A stretch of DNA of 64,000 nt from Eubacterium sp. (GTDB lineage Bacteria; Bacillota; Clostridia; Lachnospirales; Lachnospiraceae), in contig JAILOU010000007.1 in assembly GCA_024690665.1 (NCBI GenBank), positions 18,595 through 82,594 of the forward strand. The letters run 5' to 3'. Numbering within the stretch: the first letter of the stretch is position 1; every line of letters begins with the position of its first letter. Shown one piece after another: positions 20,038 through 30,085 of the stretch. Below the pieces are notes generated by a model. The model was not told the origin of the DNA. It ran no database searches and saw only the letters and a program-made list of their open reading frames with translations. Position numbers and translations under genes: made by a program.

Positions 20038-20550
20038 CTACTGTTTTGTATCAAACCCCGAAGACCCCAATAAATCACCGGTGTTAAAAGCATTCCGGTT
20101 ATAGTTCGCGGTCTCAGGCGCCTGACGAAAACTTCGAAAGAGGTTTAAGTCATATTCTACAAGCTCTAAAGCCTGCTCAGTTAATACTCGATTTTGCTCA
20201 TTGATGGTCGACACTTCTTTTAGCGTTGCCCCAAGCTTTGTCCTGATTTCAGTTAAACGAGACTGTTGTTCCGGTTGCTTATCCAATATTTCAATCATTT
20301 TTCCAAGCGTCAGTTCTTCCTTTTTCTTATTCAGAACAACTGACATATCATCCATGATCTGTTCCCGCTTATTCTCGAGATTTCTAAGCGCACTGGAAAC
20401 ATCCTGTTCCCGTTCTGTCAGCACCTCTAGTTCCTCAACGTCAGCATCGATTAAAACCTGCTTTTTTCTCTGTCCGAGTTTTAACAGCTTCTCATATTCA
20501 TCGTGCTCACGTTCGAGGACTTCTAGAAGGTTTTCCATCAAACTTGCCAA
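20038..20550 (-). CDS. flgN: Flagellar chaperone FlgN
   Basis: MENLLEVLEREHDEYEKLLKLGQRKKQVLIDADVEELEVLTEREQDVSSAL; between flgK and flgM. Confidence 0.85.
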   Translation of the reverse strand: MASLMENLLEVLEREHDEYEKLLKLGQRKKQVLIDADVEELEVLTEREQDVSSALRNLENKREQIMDDMSVVLNKKKEELTLGKMIEILDKQPEQQSRLTEIRTKLGATLKEVSTINEQNRVLTEQALELVEYDLNLFRSFRQAPETANYNRNAFNTGDLLGSSGFDTKQ

Positions 20551-20565
20551 TTTTTTCCCTCATTT

Positions 20566-20847
20566 CTATATCAGAGATTCGTTGTATTTTTCTAGTAATT
20601 TTGAAGCAAAATCATCTGTGCTTACGCTGTAACTTCCGTTATCAATTGCGCTTTTCACACTTGCGACTTTGTCTTCTCTGATATCTGAAGCATTCTTGAC
20701 TGCATCTTTCGCTACCTGGAATGCCTGACCGAAAGAAGAAATCTGTACTTCATCTCTTGCTGAGGTTGTGTTTGACGATGCATAAGCTTTGCCCGTCTTA
20801 GAGGTTTTGTAAACCTGCGAAATTTGATTATAGGCTTCTATACGCAT
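20566..20847 (-). CDS. flgM: Anti-sigma-28 factor FlgM
   Basis: MRIEAYNQISQVYKTSKTGKAYA ... VASVKSAIDNGSYSVSTDDFASKLLEKYNESLI. Confidence 0.9.
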   Translation of the reverse strand: MRIEAYNQISQVYKTSKTGKAYASSNTTSARDEVQISSFGQAFQVAKDAVKNASDIREDKVASVKSAIDNGSYSVSTDDFASKLLEKYNESLI

Positions 20848-21046
20848 ATTTATGCATCTCCTTTCTCTATCTCTTATCTGTTTCGAAAAATATGTAACCC
20901 TAACCTATTCTTCTGTATTATGTATCGGAGATTCTCATTAAAACATTAGTCTTTTTTTATGAAAACTTAAAAAAGTACCCATAGTCCTAGTGTTTCCTGA
21001 CTTTCTTCCTACTCATCCGATACTCTCAGCTCACCAATCTAAGCAG

Positions 21047-21090
21047 TAAAAAAACTGCCGATTAGTATTGCTATGATACTTATCGGCAGT
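21047..21090 (-). terminator. Intrinsic terminator of the exoIII gene
   Basis: Minus strand ACTGCCGATaAGTAT-loop-ATACTaATCGGCAGTTTTTTT. Confidence 0.88.
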
Positions 21091-21135
21091 ACGAGCCTAT
21101 TTCTTTAGACTTATTCTAAGTTGCATTAATTGATT

Positions 21136-21903
21136 CTAGATTTCAATCTCAAGTGCCACCGGGCAGTGGTCTGAGCCGAGCACTTTTGTTAAAATCTTCG
21201 CATCCACCAGATTCTCGCGGATTCGTTCCGATACCAGGAAGTAGTCAATACGCCATCCTGCATTCTTCTCTCTGGCTTTAAATCGATACGACCACCACGA
21301 ATAGATCTCGGTCTGATTCGGATAGAAATACCGGAAGGTATCTACAAATCCTGCATCAAAGAGTTCGTCAATCTTATTACGCTCCTCATCGGTAAATCCG
21401 GCATTCTTGTGGTTGGTCTTCGGATTTTTAAGATCGATATCCTGATAGGCCACATTCATATCTCCGCAGACAACAACCGGCTTTTTCACATCCAGACTCT
21501 TTAGATATTCTCGAAAATCATCTTCCCACTTCATCCGGTATTCCAAACGTTTCAGTTCGGTCTGTGAATTCGGCGTATAGACCGTTACAAAATAATACGA
21601 GTCAAATTCCAGCGTAATCACGCGGCCTTCCTGATCATGCTCTTCGATACCCATGCCGTATGTTACATTAAGCGGTTCTTCCTTGGTGAAAATCGCCGTT
21701 CCGGAATACCCCTTCTTCACAGCATAATTCCAGTACTGATGATACCCCTGCAGTTCTAAATCGATCTGTCCTTCCTGCAACTTACTTTCCTGGATACAAA
21801 AGATATCTGCATCTGCTTCCATGAAAAATTCCATAAATCCCTTTGTCACGCAGGCTCTAAGGCCATTGACATTCCATGATACAAACTTTTTACTACTTGC
21901 CAT
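21136..21903 (-). CDS. Exodeoxyribonuclease III (AP endonuclease)
   Basis: FVSWNVNGLRACVTKGF, DIFCIQESKL, VVCGDMNVAYQDIDL, GSDHCPVALEIEI. Confidence 0.95.
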   Translation of the reverse strand: MASSKKFVSWNVNGLRACVTKGFMEFFMEADADIFCIQESKLQEGQIDLELQGYHQYWNYAVKKGYSGTAIFTKEEPLNVTYGMGIEEHDQEGRVITLEFDSYYFVTVYTPNSQTELKRLEYRMKWEDDFREYLKSLDVKKPVVVCGDMNVAYQDIDLKNPKTNHKNAGFTDEERNKIDELFDAGFVDTFRYFYPNQTEIYSWWSYRFKAREKNAGWRIDYFLVSERIRENLVDAKILTKVLGSDHCPVALEIEI

Positions 21904-21915
21904 ATAACTTCCTTT

Positions 21916-22854
21916 CTATATGCGTCTCATACCTTCCCAAATATACATTGCGGCTTCTCTTGAAATCAGCTTTGCGAAAATCCTGTGTACAATGCAAAAG
22001 ATTCCCGGCGTCGCCACTGCCCGTCCGATTCTCGATGCCCGAAGCGAGCGCTTTGCGACCGGCTCTGCCTTTGTGGAAAATGGGAAATGTCTGACGGCGC
22101 TGTGTCCATGCACCATCTGCTCGTCATCTTTCGCTACTGATATAAACTCGGTGTCTTTAATCCAATACGGGCATACTGCCGTCACCTTAATCCTGCGAGG
22201 CAAAAGTTCCATCCGAAGTCCTCTTGTGTAATTGTATAAAAACGCCTTACTTGCGGCGTAGATATTCATATGTTGAAGTGGCTGAAATGCTGCCGTTGAA
22301 CACACTTCCATAATGCGGTCTCCCGCCTTCATAAACGGAAGTGCCACAAGCGTTGTATCAACTGCTGCCTTGCAGTTTAAATCAATCATATGTCCACTGT
22401 CAAACCGACTGACTCTTTCATAGTTCCCAATCTTGGCATACCCGGCGCAGACAATTAACAGCCCGATACGAACCTGCTCTTTTTTCAGTTCTTCTTCTAA
22501 TCTCGCATAGCTAATATCATCCGTCAAATCAAGTGCAAGAACTTTAGCGGGCATCCCCATCTGCTTAAGCTGATTAGAAAACGCCTCAAGTCTGTCCGCG
22601 CGTCTTGCCACCAGCCAGATTTCCTCAATACCTTTTTCTGTTACTGCAATCTGCCTTGCATAAGCATTGCCCAGTCCGCTCGAAGCTCCGGTTACCAGCG
22701 CAATTCTTTTTTCATCATCCCTATCCGGTGCTTTTTTCTTCGCAAGAAGTGCCGTCACATAGACCAATATGATGCTGACTATGACAAACAACACGAAGAC
22801 ATTACCAAAAAAGTTTCGCAGCCACCAGACAATATCCATTAACACATCCCACAT
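21916..22854 (-). CDS. Membrane-anchored SDR family oxidoreductase
   Basis: N-terminal TM helix, then IALVTGASSGLGNAYARQI and YAASKAFLYNYTRGL. Confidence 0.88.
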   Translation of the reverse strand: MWDVLMDIVWWLRNFFGNVFVLFVIVSIILVYVTALLAKKKAPDRDDEKRIALVTGASSGLGNAYARQIAVTEKGIEEIWLVARRADRLEAFSNQLKQMGMPAKVLALDLTDDISYARLEEELKKEQVRIGLLIVCAGYAKIGNYERVSRFDSGHMIDLNCKAAVDTTLVALPFMKAGDRIMEVCSTAAFQPLQHMNIYAASKAFLYNYTRGLRMELLPRRIKVTAVCPYWIKDTEFISVAKDDEQMVHGHSAVRHFPFSTKAEPVAKRSLRASRIGRAVATPGIFCIVHRIFAKLISREAAMYIWEGMRRI

Positions 22855-22999
22855 ATGAAGCGCCTACCTTTCTGTCTCGTATTATAACAGATTTTAAATC
22901 GATAGAATACATCACAAAATGCAACAAACGGACATCTTACCCTCCGGCTTATTAAGCCGCCCGGTAAAATGCCCGCCTGTGCATATTTCTCCCTAATCT

Positions 23000-23545
23000 T
23001 TAAAGAAGAGTTTCTAGTAGGTCTTTATGTGGATGCGGAATGACAACCTTACTAATCAGCATTCCGCTTTCCATCGCTTCTTCAATTCCGGCGCTGACTG
23101 CAGCTTCCACCGCCGATACATCTCCTGTCATCGTAACAAAAGACTTTCCACCGATTCCCGTGCCAAGTCGCACCTCAATCAGAGTAATTCCTGCAGCCTT
23201 CACTGCCGCATCGGCACCAACCACTGCAGCGGCTACAGAAAAGTATTCCATCACACCAACCGCCTTAATTGTCTCCGGCATAGTTGCCAGATTGATGGCT
23301 TCAATTACCTGTGGATGTACTCTCGGAATGATAAGCTCATCAATCAATGAATCCCTTATCACTTCCTTACCTGCCTCCATCGCTGCGTCTACCGCAGATA
23401 CTTCCCCGGACACCATGATGTGATATTTTCCGGGACAGCTCGGCCGCGATGTTACGAGTCTTACCTCTGCAGCCTTAAGCATTGCATCAGCACCTTCTAT
23501 TCCTTTTGCAATACTATTGCTTTCTAAAAATCCTATCGTAATCAT
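23000..23545 (-). CDS. BMC shell protein with two BMC domains (PduT-like)
   Basis: ITIGFLESNSIAKGIEGADAMLKAAEV ... AVGVMEYFSVAAAVVGADAAVKAAGITLIEVRLGTGIGGKSFVTMTGDVSAVEAAV. Confidence 0.9.
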   Translation of the reverse strand: MITIGFLESNSIAKGIEGADAMLKAAEVRLVTSRPSCPGKYHIMVSGEVSAVDAAMEAGKEVIRDSLIDELIIPRVHPQVIEAINLATMPETIKAVGVMEYFSVAAAVVGADAAVKAAGITLIEVRLGTGIGGKSFVTMTGDVSAVEAAVSAGIEEAMESGMLISKVVIPHPHKDLLETLL

Positions 23546-23560
23546 GTGAGCTTCTCCTTA

Positions 23561-24907
23561 TTATCTTTCAATTACTACAATTCCGTCTCCTACGCTTGTG
23601 ACCTTACCGCTGATTGCAGCATGAATGTTGGCTCCTAATGCTTTGTCCGGAATCTTTGCCACCAGACTTCCCTTATTTACAATATCACCGGTCTGCACAA
23701 CCGGCTCAGCCGGTGCTCCAATATGCTGCTGCAGCAAAATCGTCACCTTGTTTGGCATCAGCGTCTTTAGTTCATGAATTGTATAATCGTAATACTGTTC
23801 TACCCCGAGTCTGGCCGCGATTCTGTGTGAAGGAATCCGGCGATACTCCCGGTCTTGTCTAAGCTGATATGACTGATTCGTATCCTTTTGATACTTAAAT
23901 CCGGCTTTTCGAAGCTCATTTTTAAGATAGATATTCACCTGTCTTGGGGCTAGCCCCATCGGACAGGCATATGCCTCACAAACGCCGCATTCCGAACATG
24001 TCATCACTTCTTGAACGTCTTTATCATTCAGGATTGATGTCACATCATTAACATAGGCCATCTTACGCATAATCTTATGCGGCGACAGCGGATGCCCGCT
24101 TAGATATCTTGGACACATCTGTGTACAGGTCTGGCACTGAATACAAGAGCCCTTGGCTCTTTTTTGAATATAATGCAACGGTGTTTCCCGCATCTTGACA
24201 AGATGTGCCTCATCCGGAACGATGACAACTCCCGAAGTCGTCTTCGTTACAAATTGCTGCTCTAGCATTTCTTTTGGATAAACCTTTCCCATCAAAGGTC
24301 CGCCTATCAAGATGTGATACTCTTGTGTCGTTACACCCCCGGCCGCTTCAATGCATTCCTTTAACGGCGTTCCAAGCGGTGCATTTACAATCACCGGACT
24401 CTTAACTGCTCCTGTAACGGTCAGATACTTATCTGTAAACGGCTTATCTTCCAGCGCTTCATAGATGGCATACACTGTCGCAACATTGGAAACCACTGCC
24501 CCAACATCCAGCGGAATGCCGGATGGCGGAACGGTTCGTCCCGTCACCTCCAGCACCATAATCTGTTCATCTCCGGCCGGATAAAAGTTCTTTAGGAAAA
24601 ACAGCTTTGTCTTACTGTTTTGATCCCGGATGGCACGCTCCAAAGAAGCGATTTCCTCCTGATAAGTCTCCTTTAAGGCAATATACACCTTCTTGGCCTT
24701 TGTCAGCTCAGCCACCCGATCAAGCGCCGTTATAATTTCTTTTGCCTTATTCAGCATCAGATAGCGGTCTGTCCGCAGCAAAGGTTCACACTCCGCTGCG
24801 TTGACAATCAGATATTCCACCTCACAATTTAATTTGACATGGGTTGGAAATCCGGCGCCTCCACATCCAACGATTCCGGCTTTTTTAATCTGCTCTAATA
24901 CTTCCAT
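23561..24907 (-). CDS. PduS-like RnfC-family Fe-S flavoprotein
   Basis: GIVGCGGAGFPTHVKL; two Fe-S motifs CIQCQTCTQMCPR and CSECGVCEAYACP; BMC operon context. Confidence 0.9.
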   Translation of the reverse strand: MEVLEQIKKAGIVGCGGAGFPTHVKLNCEVEYLIVNAAECEPLLRTDRYLMLNKAKEIITALDRVAELTKAKKVYIALKETYQEEIASLERAIRDQNSKTKLFFLKNFYPAGDEQIMVLEVTGRTVPPSGIPLDVGAVVSNVATVYAIYEALEDKPFTDKYLTVTGAVKSPVIVNAPLGTPLKECIEAAGGVTTQEYHILIGGPLMGKVYPKEMLEQQFVTKTTSGVVIVPDEAHLVKMRETPLHYIQKRAKGSCIQCQTCTQMCPRYLSGHPLSPHKIMRKMAYVNDVTSILNDKDVQEVMTCSECGVCEAYACPMGLAPRQVNIYLKNELRKAGFKYQKDTNQSYQLRQDREYRRIPSHRIAARLGVEQYYDYTIHELKTLMPNKVTILLQQHIGAPAEPVVQTGDIVNKGSLVAKIPDKALGANIHAAISGKVTSVGDGIVVIER

Positions 24908-24922
24908 GGCAGCCCCTTTCGA

Positions 24923-26371
24923 CTATCTGATGTGCAGCGCATCTGACATTACACATTTTCTCTTTCTGCAAAATGATCTTGCACTGGTAAGACCCTCACC
25001 TGTAGGTCCTGCAATTGTAAATGTCGTATGACCTTCTCCTCCCACTCCGATTCCGGCATAGGATGGTGCATTCTTCACAAAGATTGTGGTTTCTAACAAT
25101 TTCGCCATCTTCGTAAGCTTGTCAACATTCTTTGAATGCATCATGGCGGTATGACGGTTACCATGCTCTGCAACGTATGCATCCTCAATTGCCTCATCAA
25201 CATCATGGCATCTGACAATCGGAAGAATCGGCATCATCATCTCTTCTGTTACCAGATGATGATTTTTATTTACTTCCATAATAATGACGCGGATATCATC
25301 TCCAACGGTAATTCCAAGTTTACCAAGGATATGTTTTGCGCTCTTACCAACGAATTCTACCTTAGGAGATCCTTTTTCATTCGTTACAAGTGCGTCGAGC
25401 TGCTCAATCATAGCAGGATCTTTCATCTCATAGGCACCATTTTGCTTCATGCAGTGAATGAGATAATCACAGATCTGATCCACGGCAAATACTTCTTTTT
25501 CTGCAATACAAGGTACATTGTTGTCAAATGAGCATCCATCTACGATATCTTTTGCAGCCTGCTCAATATCTGCCGTTTCGTCTACTACAACCGGTGGATT
25601 ACCGGCTCCGGCGCCGATTGCCTTCTTACCGGTTGACATAACTTTTCGTACTATCGATGGGCCTCCGGTTGCTACCAACATTCTAATCTTTGGATGTTCA
25701 CACATCGCATTGGTATTCTCAATCGATGGCTCCTTAACCGTGGTAATCATATTCTTTGGTGCCCCAACCTCTTCTAATGCCTTGTTTAGGATAGTCACAA
25801 GAAGGTGTGAAACTTTTGTAGCTCTTGGATGCGGACTAAAGACAACGGTGTTACCACCGGCAATCATGGAAATAGAATTACCGATAATCGTCTCTGTTGG
25901 GTTCGTTGTCGGTGTGATTGCTCCAATTACACCAAAGGCACAATACTCAATCAGCGTAAGTCCGTTATCTCCTGTCTGTGCTTCCGTAATCAGATCCTCT
26001 GTTCCCGGTGTCTTAATTGCAGCAAGTCTGTTCTTAATCAGCTTATGCTCGTACTTTCCAATCTCTGTTTCTTCCACTGACAAAAGAGAAATCATCTCAA
26101 GATTCTCACGATTTAATACGGCATCCCGAATGGCCTGAACGTATTTTTCCCGTTCTTCCATCGTAGAATGCAGCAACTGTTTTTGCGCAATAACCGAAGC
26201 TTCAATGGCTCCGTCCATCGTATCAAACACACCGTAATTACCGGTCTGCGACATGCACGGCGCTACGGCCACATTTCCCTCCCGTGACACATCTACAATT
26301 GCCTTTCTTACCATCTGTTCAATTACATTTACATCGATATCCATAGCTTTTCTTTCCTTCCTTATCCTCAT
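24923..26371 (-). CDS. CoA-acylating propionaldehyde dehydrogenase (PduP/EutE-like)
   Basis: EYCAFGVIGAITPTTNPTETIIGNSISMIAGGNTVVFSPHP; catalytic Cys context SFDNNVPCIAEKEVFAVD; start likely at internal MDIDVN. Confidence 0.93.
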   Translation of the reverse strand: MRIRKERKAMDIDVNVIEQMVRKAIVDVSREGNVAVAPCMSQTGNYGVFDTMDGAIEASVIAQKQLLHSTMEEREKYVQAIRDAVLNRENLEMISLLSVEETEIGKYEHKLIKNRLAAIKTPGTEDLITEAQTGDNGLTLIEYCAFGVIGAITPTTNPTETIIGNSISMIAGGNTVVFSPHPRATKVSHLLVTILNKALEEVGAPKNMITTVKEPSIENTNAMCEHPKIRMLVATGGPSIVRKVMSTGKKAIGAGAGNPPVVVDETADIEQAAKDIVDGCSFDNNVPCIAEKEVFAVDQICDYLIHCMKQNGAYEMKDPAMIEQLDALVTNEKGSPKVEFVGKSAKHILGKLGITVGDDIRVIIMEVNKNHHLVTEEMMMPILPIVRCHDVDEAIEDAYVAEHGNRHTAMMHSKNVDKLTKMAKLLETTIFVKNAPSYAGIGVGGEGHTTFTIAGPTGEGLTSARSFCRKRKCVMSDALHIR

Positions 26372-26374
26372 TTT

Positions 26375-27190
26375 TTATCTGCTACTGTTCATCGCAATTC
26401 CAAGTGGTGTTACCAAAAGCGGTTGGTTTGACTTAATCGTTGGAATCCCCAGTTCCTTTTCAAACACCTGCGGGAACTCGCTAAAGCTACACGCACCCCC
26501 AACTACATACACTGCCGGCACATCAAAATCCTTTAGAAAATTCTTAACGATGGATGCCATCTTCTGGATGACCGGTTTGACAATCGGGAAGATCTCCGCT
26601 TCCTTTGTCACATCTTTTTTTAATGCCTCTGCCTCTTCCATCGTGATGTCATAATATCCGGCCAGCACAAGCGTCATATGCGTCCCCCCGGTTGGTTCAT
26701 CTGCTGTGTAGATGACCTCACCATCTTTCATAATGCTTATGCCTGTCGTGCCACCGCCAACATCTACAACGGCTCCATCCATGATATCAAGCACTGTCGC
26801 AGCTGCTGTTGGTTCGTCCACGATATTAATCACATCAAATCCTGCGCCTTCCACAACATTTGATATGGCCTTTACGCTTCCTGATACCACTCCCGGCGGT
26901 ATCGCACAGGAGGCCTCGGTAAGCTCTGTTCCAAGACGCCCCTCTATCTGTTCTTTTAATCCCTTTACAACACGAATGGCTCCCATATAATCAACGACAA
27001 TCCCGTCTTTTACCACCGATGATGGGAACATGGCTCCTGCCACCGGCTCATTTTGTTCATCTACCACTGCCAGTACGATATTGGCCGTTCCAAGATCGAC
27101 GCCGACTTTGAGCGTTCCTTCATGGGAATTGACATTTTCTGTTTCTACCAGCGTTGCAAAGGAATCCAACACACCTTTTTCTATAATCAC
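26375..27190 (-). CDS. eutJ: EutJ-like actin/HSP70-family BMC protein
   Basis: LKVGVDLGTANIVLAVVDEQNEPVAGAMFPSSVVKDGIVVDYMGAIRVVKGLKEQIE ... VVDVGGGTTGISIMKDGEVIY. Confidence 0.9.
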   Translation of the reverse strand: MIIEKGVLDSFATLVETENVNSHEGTLKVGVDLGTANIVLAVVDEQNEPVAGAMFPSSVVKDGIVVDYMGAIRVVKGLKEQIEGRLGTELTEASCAIPPGVVSGSVKAISNVVEGAGFDVINIVDEPTAAATVLDIMDGAVVDVGGGTTGISIMKDGEVIYTADEPTGGTHMTLVLAGYYDITMEEAEALKKDVTKEAEIFPIVKPVIQKMASIVKNFLKDFDVPAVYVVGGACSFSEFPQVFEKELGIPTIKSNQPLLVTPLGIAMNSSR

Positions 27191-27204
27191 CGCTTACCAC
27201 TCCA

Positions 27205-27855
27205 TTATCTTTTAATCTTTACGTAGTCCTTATTCTTGAGCATACAGGCATTTGCTTCATCGATATCTACATGCATTTCCAATGCAAATTTATCCGATAC
27301 CCTTACCAGAACATTACCAAGAACGCCTGCTCGTTCCCCATAGGTCTCAACTTCTACTATGTCTTTATCTTTTAATCCGATCTTTTGCGCCTGCTCAGGT
27401 GTCATATGAATATGTCTGAGTGCGACAATCGTTCCGCGCGGCATTTCAACCATTCCATTTGGTCCAACCAGCGTTACACCCGGAGTTCCATCAAGCTGAC
27501 CGGACTCTTTGACCGGAGCCTTTACCCCCAGTTGGAAACCGTCGGTAAGTGAGATTTCAACCTGACTTTGCGGACGAACCGGACCTAATATCCTTACTTT
27601 TTGAAATTCCCCCTTCGGTCCTCTGACCGTCACTGTTTCATTTGCTGCGAACTGCCCCGGCTGACCAAGGTCAGCCTTTTTTGTCAGTTCATATCCTTTG
27701 CCGTACAAGATATCCAGATCCTGCCTGGATACATGTACATGTCGATTGGATACCCCAATCGGAATCTTCAGCTCGTCGTAATCTTGAAGCTGTTCCATTA
27801 CATTTTCTACAATTTTTTTAATCAGCTGTTCCTGACTCATTGCTTCCGCTTCCAT
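27205..27855 (-). CDS. pduL: Phosphate propanoyltransferase PduL
   Basis: IPIGVSNRHVHVSRQDLDILYGKGYELTKKADLGQPGQFAANETV ... ALRHIHMTPEQA. Confidence 0.95.
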   Translation of the reverse strand: MEAEAMSQEQLIKKIVENVMEQLQDYDELKIPIGVSNRHVHVSRQDLDILYGKGYELTKKADLGQPGQFAANETVTVRGPKGEFQKVRILGPVRPQSQVEISLTDGFQLGVKAPVKESGQLDGTPGVTLVGPNGMVEMPRGTIVALRHIHMTPEQAQKIGLKDKDIVEVETYGERAGVLGNVLVRVSDKFALEMHVDIDEANACMLKNKDYVKIKR

Positions 27856-29058
27856 CTACACCCCTTCACTTTCTCGTATAAATCTTTCATATTGTGCTGA
27901 TACTGCTTTTTGTCTAAGTAGTTCTACCATATCCAGTTTTTCCCAGCCAAAGCCCTCGTCTTCTCTTCCAAAATGTCCATAGGCCGCTGTCTTTTGATAT
28001 TGCGGTCTTCTAAGATCCAGCTTTCGTATCATTCCGGCAACCGAGAAATCAAACAGTTCTTCGACAATCCTTTTTATAATTCGAATATCCACCTGTTCAC
28101 TTCCAAATGTTTCGATATTCACATTCTCCGGCTGAATCTGACCAATGGCGTATGCAATCGCCACTTCACACCGTTTGGCAAGCCCTGCTGCCACAATGTT
28201 CTTCGCAACGTACCTGGCCATGTAAGCCGCACTTCTGTCTACCTTGGTCGGATCTTTTCCGGAGAAAGCTCCACCGCCATGTCTTGCGACACTGCCATAA
28301 GTGTCTACCATAATTTTTCTTCCGGTAACGCCGGTATCTCCGGCCGGTCCACCAATTACAAATCTTCCGGTAGGATTAATCTGAATTCTGGTATGTTCGA
28401 TATTAAATTGTCCTTTCAGTACGGGATGAATGACTTCATCCATGAGCGTACTTTTTAAATAATCATAATGAATTGAGGGAAAATGCTGGGCAGAAAGAAC
28501 GATATCCTCCAGCGAGAATGGATTATCGTCGTCATTGTATTTTACCGTTACTTGGGCTTTTCCATCCGGATACAGCCACGGTAGAATTCCTTCTTTTCTT
28601 ACTTCAGTCAGCCGCTTTACGAGACTGTGGGCCAACTCAATGGTAATCGGCATATACGTGGGGGTTTCATTTGTTGCGTATCCATACATGATACCCTGGT
28701 CCCCACCGCCGATTTGCTCATCTGTCGTTGTTTTTTGAACGCCCCTTGAGATATCGGCTGACTGTTTGTTTATATTTGTTAAGACTATACACTGTGCGGC
28801 ATCAATACCGCTTTCTTCTGAAATGTAACCAACATCCTTTATCACATTTCTCGCAATAGCCGGTATGTCCAGCCTTGCGGTGGTGGAAATCTCTCCTGCG
28901 ATCATAACGGTATTTTTCGATACCATGGTTTCCACCGCAACATGAGCTTTTGGATCTTGCGACAAGGCCGAATCGAGAATACCATCTGAAATCTGATCGC
29001 AGAGCTTATCAGGATGGCCTTCCGTAACAGATTCGGACGTTACATACTGTTCACGCAT
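27856..29058 (-). CDS. metK: S-adenosylmethionine synthetase within the BMC operon
   Basis: YVTSESVTEGHPDKLCDQISDGILDSAL, GGGDQGIMYGYATNET, GRFVIGGPAGDTGVTGRKIMVDTYG, GGGAFSGKDPTKVDRSAAY. Confidence 0.96.
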   Translation of the reverse strand: MREQYVTSESVTEGHPDKLCDQISDGILDSALSQDPKAHVAVETMVSKNTVMIAGEISTTARLDIPAIARNVIKDVGYISEESGIDAAQCIVLTNINKQSADISRGVQKTTTDEQIGGGDQGIMYGYATNETPTYMPITIELAHSLVKRLTEVRKEGILPWLYPDGKAQVTVKYNDDDNPFSLEDIVLSAQHFPSIHYDYLKSTLMDEVIHPVLKGQFNIEHTRIQINPTGRFVIGGPAGDTGVTGRKIMVDTYGSVARHGGGAFSGKDPTKVDRSAAYMARYVAKNIVAAGLAKRCEVAIAYAIGQIQPENVNIETFGSEQVDIRIIKRIVEELFDFSVAGMIRKLDLRRPQYQKTAAYGHFGREDEGFGWEKLDMVELLRQKAVSAQYERFIRESEGV

Positions 29059-29062
29059 CTCA

Positions 29063-30085
29063 TCACCCGCCTGTTCCGCTTGATGCTATTACTGACTTTT
29101 TATATTGTTGTACTGTCATCTTTTCATACTTTTTAAATACTTTGCTAAAATAACTGCTTTCGTTGTATCCCAGTTTAAATGCAACTTCTGCAACACTGTC
29201 ATTCGTAAGATAAAAATACCCTTTGGCAAGATGTATCTTTCTCATATGCAGATACTCCATCACACTGATATTAAACTGGTCTTTAAATATTCTACTTAAA
29301 TATCCCTGCGAGATGGCACAGTTGTCAATAATCTGACTTAGCCCAATCTCCTCATGAATACTATTCTCAATATAGGCAAATACATTTTCCAAAACCTGGT
29401 ATCTTCGAATGCTGTTTTGCTCAAACACGTAATTGATTACTTTAAACAGCCACATCTCTCCAATCATCGGTTCTGTGATATGCAATTCGTTAATTGCAAA
29501 CAAGCCTTCAATGTCCTTTGCCTGACCTTCCATGTGTCCGGCAGCCACAACCAGTCGCTGCCCGAGGAATCTAAAGTTCGTTGCCAGTTTTACACTGTCC
29601 TGACCGTATTTGTTATAGAAATCCTCAATCAGACTGTGAAGTCCATAATATGCTTTTTTGAAGTCCCGTCCGGCAACCATCTCTTCTAAAACATTCAGAT
29701 AATGTCCGGCCTTTCCTTCCTGTTCAATTCTGTAGTTTTTGAGAACATCGCTTAGAATTCTCATCGATAGCGGCTTTAACAGGTATTCATTCACCTTTAG
29801 TTTTACCGCTTCTTTGGCAAGTTCAAAGTTGTTATATGCACTTATGATGTAGATAATGGTTTCATCATCTTTTTCTCTGATCTGCCGAATGGCTTCTATC
29901 CCGGTCATCACCGGCATCACGATGTCCATAAAGATAATGTCCGGTTTACACTGTTCATACTCTTCAAGTGCATTCTTTCCATTGGTTGCTTCTGCGCACA
30001 CCTCAAAGCCTTCTAACTTGCCTAGCATAACCTTAAGAGCCTTGCGCATAATCTGGTCATCATCAACTATTAGAATCCGATACAT
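29063..30085 (-). CDS. Response regulator with AraC-type HTH
   Basis: Receiver MYRILIVDDDQIMRKALKVML ... DIIFMDIVMPVMTGIEAI; C-terminal AraC HTH YLSRIFKDQFNISVMEYLHMRKIHLAKGYF. Confidence 0.93.
   Translation of the reverse strand: MYRILIVDDDQIMRKALKVMLGKLEGFEVCAEATNGKNALEEYEQCKPDIIFMDIVMPVMTGIEAIRQIREKDDETIIYIISAYNNFELAKEAVKLKVNEYLLKPLSMRILSDVLKNYRIEQEGKAGHYLNVLEEMVAGRDFKKAYYGLHSLIEDFYNKYGQDSVKLATNFRFLGQRLVVAAGHMEGQAKDIEGLFAINELHITEPMIGEMWLFKVINYVFEQNSIRRYQVLENVFAYIENSIHEEIGLSQIIDNCAISQGYLSRIFKDQFNISVMEYLHMRKIHLAKGYFYLTNDSVAEVAFKLGYNESSYFSKVFKKYEKMTVQQYKKSVIASSGTGG

Noticed and set aside
25518-26138. 206-aa plus-strand ORF
   Set aside because: Antisense to the PduP-like gene; no recognisable domain or RBS.
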